Source: Misgurnus anguillicaudatus
Lineage: Eukaryota > Chordata > Actinopteri > Cypriniformes > Cobitidae
NCBI RefSeq assembly: GCF_027580225.2
Contig: NW_027395283.1
Coordinates: 6,266,501-6,330,500 of the forward strand
Direction: 5' to 3'
Length of the DNA stretch: 64,000 nucleotides
In this document: positions 1-64,000 of the stretch, piece after piece
Position numbering within the stretch: the stretch's first letter is position 1
Layout: each line of letters begins with the position of its first letter
Notes under the pieces: generated by a model
Told to the model about the DNA's origin: nothing
The model's input: only the letters and a program-made list of their open reading frames with translations
The model's database searches: none
Made by a program: the position numbers and the translations under genes

Positions 1-385
1 CATATCTGATCATGTGACAGTCTTTGTGTCTGTAATGTCTCTCCTTACACACTTACGTGCTACAACCTGCAGGTTAAGGACACAGGTGCTCTTTCCTATG
101 ATGTTTGACGCAGTGCACTGATACAGGCCGGATGTGCTGGTGATGATGTTTCTCAGTGTCCCTGCATCTGATCTGAGAACAGCACCATCAGTTATCTTAT
201 ACATTTCATTCATCTGCACATTCAACACACACTTTAGATTTCAGTGGAGAAAATAAAGAAACTGTGAATAATGTTTCTATTGTCTATGACACACTGCAGA
301 ATAACTGTAATAACACAAATGTCCTGTAGGTGGCAATGGAGGCGGAGTTTTCTTTGCATCTTTTAATGTTTAATGTCTGATAATT
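1..385. repeat. Left copy of a 385-bp segmental duplication (Ig exon)
   Basis: This stretch is nearly identical to 63148-63533 in the same orientation, with an offset of 63147 and only a few substitutions (for example at 150). The match ends abruptly near 385, where the left copy continues into NLR-upstream sequence and the right copy into different sequence. The duplicated piece contains one Ig-domain exon on the minus strand plus flanking intron. Such direct repeats on both sides of an NLR gene fit tandem duplication of the locus, but the window does not show the whole duplicated unit. Confidence 0.9.
57..213 (-). CDS. Ig-domain exon, copy A (partial gene)
   Basis: A 157-nt internal exon on the minus strand, bounded by an acceptor ending gtgcag (plus 214-219) and a donor gtaagtg (plus 50-56). 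It encodes about 52 residues ending in [21 protein letters not shown], the C-terminal half of an immunoglobulin domain: the D/SxGxYxC motif around the second canonical cysteine, then the last beta strand. The second cysteine after SNxIGxST is reminiscent of the membrane-proximal C2 domain of CTX-family proteins (VSIG/A33/CAR-like), but the exon is too short to name a gene. No other exon of this gene is in the window near it. It could be a live exon of a divergent neighbour or a duplicated relic. Confidence 0.55.
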
Positions 386-805
386 ATCTTGATATTTTGT
401 CTTTTTATTCAATGAAATGTTTATGTTAGCACAATTATATTTTATCATTAAACTAAAAGTGTGTGTTTTTTTAAGACCTCGCTGTGTTTATTAAAACAAA
501 CACTTGATAAAGTTCACACTATGATAAATACATGAATGTAAATGTAGTTCACACAAATAATAAAATATCACTTAGTCTACATTATATTAAACTCATATGA
601 CTTTATTAGGCTTATATTAGTTAAACAAAAGAGGAGTAATTTTGATTTGAGTTTAATTATTGTTAATGCTGATGTGCTCTTTGTTTCATGCAGTGAATGT
701 AAACATATTGACTCACATTAATGATTAAGTCTCGTTTATAAATTAAATTATTTGTAATCAGATGTTTAATGTTTGTTTACTGTCAGCAGAGGGAGAAACA
801 CCTCA

Positions 806-887
806 AACACTTCCTCATACAATAGTGACGTCACAGATGAAAGTGAAAGTAAATTGTTTCGTGTTTATCTTCCGCCATTTTGAACAG
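806..887 (+). promoter_or_regulatory. Putative NLR promoter: ETS/PU.1, CRE and IRF sites, then 5' leader exon
   Basis: Within 80 bp there are CACTTCCTC (808-816; PU.1/ETS core GAGGAAGTG on the minus strand), a perfect palindromic CRE TGACGTCA (826-833), GAAAGTGAAAGT (839-850; matches the IRF/ISRE consensus GAAANNGAAA) and TCCGCCATTTTG (871-882; YY1-like, typical just after a start site). These are followed by a consensus splice donor (AACAG|gta, donor GT at 888-889). A second CACTTCCTC lies at 1068-1076. I infer a TATA-less promoter and a non-coding leader exon ending at 887 that splices to 1320. No transcript evidence is available. Confidence 0.55.
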
Positions 888-1368
888 GTAGAGTTGATTT
901 CTTAACATATCGATGATCAAAGTGATTAATATAACATGTATAAATAGCTTTACAGGTATTTTTGTGTGTAGTTGATGTTAAAGTTGTAGTATTTTGAGAA
1001 AGTGAATCCAGTCAGATTGTGATGACAGCGAGTGTTCAGGTGTGTTCAGGTGAGATGAGACGCTTTTCACTTCCTCATTCATAGTTTCTTTTAAGATTTA
1101 ATCATTTATATTTAATTGTTTCTTATGGGAATATTAATGTTATTTATTGAATGTTTTGCGTTGTTTGTGACTCTGAACATCATTTATGTTGTGTTTATGT
1201 GAGGTGATGTTGTGTAGTTGTGTTGACGCAGTTGTTTCTTCAACACTCATTTATCTGAATTATAATGTCTGTTTATTCACTTTAAGTTTATTTTGTGTCT
1301 GAATATTATTTTCATTCAGTATCAGTTGTGGAGATCAGATTGATCAGATTCACCTCTGCAGCTCCATC

Positions 1369-58150
<56,782 letters not shown>

Positions 58151-58625
58151 AGATGTCTGATTGATCTTCAGTATGATCTGATGTTGAATAAGAAGACACA
58201 ATAGTGACATCACTTCCTCTTAACCGTATGAGTTAATTATTCAGTACAGGATCTGATCTGTGACTTTATCTAAATCTGACTTTGAAGTGTTGGAGGTAAA
58301 TCTTCATCCTAACTCAGCTTCTGTCTACACATTTCCTATAAGAGCGATTTATCAGTCAGTGTAAGAGGAGCAAGAAATCTCATAGGATCATAAACTGAAG
58401 TAAATTCTGACAAGATTCCTCTTCTTCTACACTGTTGGGGTTTTAAACTTCATCTTAAACTGAAATGTGTTCAAGTTCAGCACAACATTGAAGACTCGCA
58501 GCTCATTTATCTCTAAATCCAAATATTGGACGTCTTTGCTTTTGTGTTCTTCAGGATCTGACTGCAGGACTTTTTCATGATTATGTGATCAATTACAAAA
58601 AAGTTGAGACACTGAATGAAATGTA

Positions 58626-58631
58626 AATAAA
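58626..58631 (+). terminator. Candidate poly(A) signal of the NLR gene
   Basis: AATAAA, the first good polyadenylation hexamer found after the stop codon, about 475 nt downstream. Confidence 0.5.
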
Positions 58632-58639
58632 ATCACAAA

Positions 58640-58762
58640 GTTTTATAAAATGATAAACTTGACATTTCAGGTTTGGTCTATCGCTGTTGATTATCTGTCA
58701 GATGCTTTCTGAACGGCAGAGTCGAACTGCGCCATCTAGTGGACAAACACAAACTTTATAAT
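58640..58762. repeat. Segment repeated at 63853-64000
   Basis: 58640-58762 (agttttataaaatgat; ggtctatcgctgttg; gattatctgtcaga; catctagtggacaaac) recurs at 63853-64000 with a ~45-bp insertion and small changes. One copy lies just 3' of the NLR gene, the other near the right Ig exon. This is further evidence of local duplication. Confidence 0.8.
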
Positions 58763-59224
58763 AAATTTACAATAAAACACAACACATTCTATGCCTAATT
58801 CAAAATAAATGCAAAAACAGAACAGTAAATTAATACTCAGTGAACAGTACATTAGATCATTATTATAATTTGTAAATCTTGAGGTAAAATCCTGAACTCC
58901 ATCAAAGGCGTCTGAACGTCAGGTGTTGTTCTAAAAATGACCACTTGAGGCGCTTTGGAGGCGTTTATGTGCTTTGGTTTTTACAATACTAGTATTTTAC
59001 AAGCTTGATATCATTGTTTGCTTCGTGAATATGCAGCCTAAATTGGCAATGAGGATAAAGTATGTGAGAGGAGGAAGACTAGATGAGTATAAAGTAGAAA
59101 ATGAGTCCTGAGAATGAATCATGTGAATGCAGATGTTTCTGTTTAAATAAAGTACGCCAGTCAAAAAGAGAAACTGGTTGATGTGAAACAGTATTGTGTG
59201 TTGTCTAAGTTACTCTGTTAACAG

Positions 59225-60807
59225 CAGTGGCGGATGCAGAACGTGACATATGGGTGGGCATGGATTAAGTCCGGGTGGGCCTGAATCTATGGGTGTCACT
59301 TTTGAATAAGAAACTATAAAAAGTCTATAAAATTCGTCAAAACTTCAGAACACTAATTTAAACAGCATACACACACACCCGAACTGCACGTCACATTTTT
59401 GACATTATTGATACTTTAAATTGTAATGCAACGTGACATTTATTAAGCCTTTTTGGTCATAGCCTACAAAAAAGAACCAGAACACAGTGACAGGAAATAT
59501 AAATTAACCCCAAAAAAACTTATACTTTTTAAAAATAGCCTATTAAAGTGTTTAAATAAATACGGCTACTAAATGCTTAAAATGAAGCTTCTAACATCAT
59601 ATTCTCTTCATGCAAATCACTAAAAATATATTTTCGTTCTCACATATTTAAGTTAACTTACTAAATAAAAAAAGAAAAAGAGAATTGCTAGAATTATGTT
59701 AGACTCTGAGGTTAAACGAAATGACAAATAAAGAAACATTTAATATACTTTTTGATGAGCACAAGAGCAAGCTTACTCGTGAAGAGCAGAGCCGAGGAGC
59801 GCGCATATCAGACGTGAACGAAAGGAATAATGGATTTAATGCTTTCACTTCATTTCCTGACAGTTTCACTTGTTAGTGAGGATAGTAATGGCTAACAAGA
59901 TGACGCCGAATTACATACAACATGATTACCTAACTAAATCTGAGAGAATGCAAACACATTACAATATTTTTTCCTCCGCCCGACGGCCAAGGCGCAGATA
60001 CATTTTTGTAGCCCGACAGGAATTCGCCATAGCCCGTAATGGACGTCGGGCAAGCGATTTTGCGAGGTTTGTTTTGTAGAAAGACTTTCTTTAAAGTGAA
60101 TTTCGTTTTGTATAAATTGTATCTTAATATTAATCAATGTTTGATCAAACAATTGCCTCGATTTAATAAATAAGAAGCAAACCAAGAACGTCTGTGGTGT
60201 GGATTGAAGTGAACCCACTATATTTCCGCAGCCTACACGTCTTTCTGCTTTTAATGCATTTCTTAAATTAATGTCTCAATTACACAGTAGGCTTATAGGT
60301 TGTTATGATAGGCTATTTGTTGCTTAAAAGCAATAGGCTATATTGTATAAAGTGTAGCAATAAGCTCCCCAGTCTCCGTGGCGTGACTTATATCGCTATA
60401 TCAAACAACATCACTGTGATCAGATGTTTTCTTTCTATTTTTTACCCCGCTGTCATATTTGTTGTGTGTTTATGTTATTGAGAGGAAAGCGCACAGCACA
60501 TATTTATAACGTGTTGTTATTCAAAATACGTTTTCCACTTGCTTGCAAAAAAAGTTCTCAAAGTGATCATGGCTGAAAGCTGCTCGGGAATATTTTTCTC
60601 ATTATAACGCAACATTCAACTGCTTTAATAGTTTTTAAATAGTTATCAGGCTTACTTATAATTTTACTGTTTTTAACATAACATGCAATAGATAAAAAAC
60701 ACCACATAAAGTAGTATACATGTCTAACTATACACAGTAGTATTTTTTTACATTTCTGATTGGGCGGGCCAGCTGTCAATCTGGGCCCGCCCATAGCTCC
60801 GCGCCTG
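59225..60807. mobile_element. hAT, 8-bp TSD GTTAACAG
   Basis: The ends CAGTGGCGGATGC and the inverse of AGCTCCGCGCCTG are flanked by GTTAACAG (59217-59224, 60808-60815). Near-terminal gggtgggc/gcccgccc motifs extend the similarity. No transposase frame; the small frame at 59870-60079 is not recognised. Confidence 0.88.
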
Positions 60808-60992
60808 GTTAACAGTAAACTAATTGTGTATTTCTGCACTCTCACACTCCATTATCTTTTTATCACTTTGTAAAGTTAATTTCTAGCTCCATAAATATTG
60901 GGACTGAGGCACATTTTGTGTTATTTTAGCTGTTCACAAAAATGTTTTCCAGTTACAGTCATATAATGAATATTGTCTTAAAGTGAACACTA

Positions 60993-61483
60993 AGGGTGTT
61001 TTCACACCTAGTTCGTTTGAGCCCTCTAAACGCTCTCAGAGCAGTTCAGGGTGTATATGTGAACAAACCAAGTGATCTCAGACCCCCCTAAAAGGACCCA
61101 TAAGCGAACCGAACTCAGACCACTTCTGGAGGTGGTCTGAGTACGGTTCGCTTTTGGGTTCTTTTGTGGTTCGATTTCTTTTTGATATGTGAAATCAATG
61201 AGGTCCCGGTCCTTTTCGCGTGTGGTTTTGACATTCAATCAAAATAAACTGCTGCACAGAAAGCTGGGGTCTGAGTTCTTATGAAGTTGTGATGTGAACA
61301 AGAAAGGGTCTGAGATCACTTCAGTTCTGAAGAGGACCAAAAAAAGAACTGGGTCCTCTTTTGAGTCCACTATATTGTGAACACCAAAAGGACTGAGGTC
61401 ATATTCGGCTAGTCCCTTTTCTGGTTCACTTTAAGTGAACTGGGTTTGGTTCTTTTAAAATGAACTATATGTGAAAACACCCT
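60993..61483. mobile_element. MITE with TA duplication
   Basis: AGGGTGTTTTCACACCTAGTTC at the left and its inverse GAACTATATGTGAAAACACCCT at the right, flanked by TA. It contains many ggttcg/cgaacc and agtgaac repeats. 491 bp, non-coding. Confidence 0.8.
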
Positions 61484-61820
61484 TAACTTTATTTAGAGAG
61501 TTCACAATCAAACTGGCTGAAGGATTTAGGAATTACCAAGCCTATCATGTAGCTCCTCCTTTTTAAAGGGGTCAAAAGTAATGGGACAGTTGACTTAAAA
61601 GCTGTTTTATGGACATTTTTTGTATATTTTTAAATGATTTCCTCATAAATGAAGCATGTTAAAGGTCTGGAGTTGATTGAAGTGTGACATCTGCATTTGA
61701 AAGCTGTGACTGTGAACTAAAATCATGTGATTCAGAGAGATCTCCATACAAGTGATACAGACACAAGGTAGATTTAAAACACAACAAATGCTGAATACTG
61801 TTATATAATAAATTAACAAG

Positions 61821-62577
61821 TGTTTTCACATATACACTGTTTAGGTCGGCCCAAATGACGTGTCGCTCCGAGTACGGTGCGTTTGGGTCAGTGTGAACAC
61901 AACAGCCGCACTCGGGTGCGCACTAAACGGCCGCTCCGAGACCGCTCTAAACAGGTGGTCTCGGAGCGGCTGTTGCCGAACTCTGGGGCGACCCACCTGT
62001 GGTGTGAACACTGCTGGGCCTCGGGCCGAACCAAATACAGGAAGTTCTCCACATGTTTGAGCCACTGGGCTTCCGTTGTGACGTGAGCCGGGTGTTATAT
62101 TGAGGGTTAACAACAAACAAGCCAATCCTGGTCCGTTGCATAGAGATTCGCTGTCTCCTTTACGTTTGAGCTGATGATTTTATAAATGCATAGCTGTCCT
62201 CCACACACAAATAGTGACATTACGGGCTTTTTAGCAAACGGCTCCGTGAGAAAGGCTTTAATAGAACAGCTACGCAATTTCGCGTTAAAGCAAAGAAACT
62301 TCGCAAAGACGTGCATCGTTTATCTCCACATCTTGATAGCTGCGCTCTCACTGTCAGGCTGGTTGTCGTGGAAACGTGGGGGTGGTCATGAGACGGTAAG
62401 AGCTGTCAGAGACCAATGACAGCGCTGACCGTTGTCACATGGTGTACGGTGCGGCATTTCGAGTAAAGAAAAAAATATATATATGTGAACACGGACCGCA
62501 CTAACTGAAAAATGATACAATGTATTTTGGTGCGCTCCGAGGCCGCACCACGGTGCGCACCAACATATGTGAAAACA
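61821..62577. mobile_element. GC-rich MITE with internal hairpin
   Basis: TGTTTTCACATATAC at the left and the inverse ATATGTGAAAACA at the right. A perfect 14-bp hairpin GCCGCTCCGAGACC / GGTCTCGGAGCGGC lies at 61930-61943 and 61957-61970. It is GC-rich unlike its surroundings, and short overlapping frames on both strands are by-products. Exact ends uncertain. Confidence 0.65.
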
Positions 62578-62818
62578 AGTAATTACTAAAAGTTTCTACA
62601 GCATACTACATTTTACTATGGCTTTACTAGAGTAAATACAAACATTTACTATACTATTTACTACAGTTGATCAGTTAACTATAGTTAATGCTAGAGGATA
62701 CTATAGTAAATACTGACTTTAATTAAACTGATTTACACAGCACTTTATTTCATTATATTAATATTAAAACAATCAAATACCTGAACAGTCTGTGAACAAT
62801 CATCCAAAATTCTCTCAG

Positions 62819-63028
62819 TTAGACTCTTGAAGATTGTGTCATGGGTGGTCTCATCAAGGAAAGGTCGAGATTTGAAACGGGGGTCACTATCATTTTAGGC
62901 AATCCATGTGTGCTAAAACACAGTTTCATTTTCATGATGGTAGTTTGTGAAGTTGTTACAGGATAAATTTCCAACCATTTGGAATGAGAATCTACCAAAA
63001 TCTTTCTCAAGTGTCCTGTATAATCCAC
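62819..63028 (-). pseudogene. Gypsy integrase core fragment
   Basis: About 70 codons reading DYTGHLRKILVDSHSKWLEI and FSTHGLPKMIVT, typical of the Ty3/gypsy integrase core around the first and second catalytic Asp. The second Asp region (normally VTDNGxxF) is altered to VTPVSNLD, and the rest of the element is absent. It is an old fragment next to the duplicated Ig exon. Confidence 0.8.
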
Positions 63029-63147
63029 ATGTGTGACCAGCAGACATCAGATGATCAGAACGCTCGTGTCGATGGTGCCGGCGGCCGGTGATCAGACCCG
63101 CACTCTGTGTCTGAGCTGTGATACGAGACAGAGCTGTGATCAGACCT

Positions 63148-63533
63148 CATATCTGATCATGTGACAGTCTTTGTGTCTGTAATGTCTCTCCTTACACACT
63201 TACGTGCTACAACCTGCAGGTTAAGGACACAGGTGCTCTTTCCTATGATGTTTGACGCAGTGCACTGATACAGGCCGGATGTGCTGCTGATGATGTTTCT
63301 CAGTGTCCCTGCATCTGATCTGAGAACAGCACCATCAGTTATCTTATACATTTCATTCATCTGCACATTCAACACACACTTTAGATTTCAGTGGAGAAAA
63401 TAAAGAAACTGTGAATAATGTTTCTATTGTCTATGACACACTGCAGAATAACTGTAATAACACAAATGTCCTGTAGGTGGCAGTGGAGGCGGAGTTTTCT
63501 TTACATCTTTTAATGTTTAATGTCTGATAATTA
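63148..63533. repeat. Right copy of the segmental duplication
   Basis: Direct copy of 1-385. Identity ends near 63533, where this copy reads atcctgaaaagtaaag and the left one reads atcttgatattttgtc. Confidence 0.9.
63204..63360 (-). CDS. Ig-domain exon, copy B (partial gene)
   Basis: A 157-nt exon like copy A, with the same acceptor (gtgcag) and donor (gtaagtg). It encodes the same C-terminal Ig half with one residue changed (Thr to Ser before STSGLYQC). Both copies keep open frames and splice sites, so both may still be functional exons of neighbouring paralogues. Confidence 0.55.
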
Positions 63534-64000
63534 TCCTGAAAAGTAAAGTTTTCAATCATACTGATATTTCAGAGGTCAATGTTTTGTTTAAATACCCATG
63601 GAAAGTTTCTGTTCAACTTTTTAAAGAATTATTTTATTATTTTCCATAGTTAATAAAGTGCTAATCTTTCTCTGAATCTCTCTCTCTCTCTGTACATCTC
63701 TGTGACATGAAATAAACATATTCAATAATCTAAACTTTACTGATATTAATTGTGCAGACATCAGTTGTAGGCTATGTCGTCCTGATTACAGTCCTACTGA
63801 TGACCGTAAAGATGAAATGAGTGTAATTTACAGTTTTAATACAGTAACATAAAGTTTTATAAAATGATGTAAATTTCAGCTTTGGTCTATCGCTGTGGTT
63901 TTCACAATAACAGCAGGACTTCTTGAAAATATAAATTGATTATCTGTCAGACGCTTTCTGAACGGCATCTAGTGGACAAACAAAAACTTTATAATAAATG

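Noticed and set aside
61841..62141. Overlapping ORFs on both strands at 61.8-62.1 kb
   Set aside because: They coincide with a GC-rich MITE with internal inverted repeats, and none has a recognisable domain.

Overview
The window looks like nuclear DNA of a teleost fish, most likely a cyprinid. The evidence is a fish-type NLRC3-like (NLR-C) immune gene with an FISNA-NACHT exon and 174-nt LRR exons, a tRNA-headed SINE of the DANA/V-SINE type, chromodomain-bearing Sushi-like Ty3/gypsy elements, many hAT elements with 8-bp target duplications, a piggyBac element and long CA repeats. The species cannot be fixed from the sequence alone.

The backbone is one plus-strand NLR gene of about 57 kb. It has a promoter near 0.8 kb (CRE next to an IRF/ISRE-type motif), a non-coding first exon, a start exon at 1369, two short N-terminal exons, the FISNA-NACHT exon at 6633-8408, four LRR exons (26512, 31569, 50466, 56096) and a short terminal exon ending at 58150. 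All coding junctions have the same phase, and the joined reading frame is 2916 nt (971 aa). There is no B30.2 exon and no recognisable death-fold domain.

The introns are packed with nested mobile elements, roughly three quarters of the window by my delimitation. The intron after the NACHT exon holds a stack bounded by a ~180-bp inverted repeat (8654/31012). Inside it are a TTAA-flanked element (8977-11182) containing a hAT; a MITE (11277-22579) split by a piggyBac (11395-22454), which in turn contains a hAT and an intact, very young Sushi-like chromovirus (17054-22363); and a hAT (22621-30795) containing a broken gypsy element (23022-27988) and several large palindromes. The broken gypsy element carries a 99%-identical copy of the NLR LRR exon plus its flanking intron, inserted inside its gag zinc knuckle. 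Further on are a young LTR element without coding capacity (32458-40295) and a gypsy-in-gypsy nest (40434-47556). After these come further hATs, a Harbinger-like element with a SINE inside it, and MITEs.

Three chromovirus-type elements in the window each have a primer binding site that matches an 10-11 nt stretch of their own LTR, placed 24-31 bp downstream of a TATA box. That is the arrangement expected for Tf1/Sushi-type self-primed reverse transcription, with covarying sequences in three families.

Both ends of the window carry the same ~385-bp minus-strand segment with an immunoglobulin-domain exon (57-213 and 63204-63360). This suggests that the NLR gene lies in a tandemly duplicated region.
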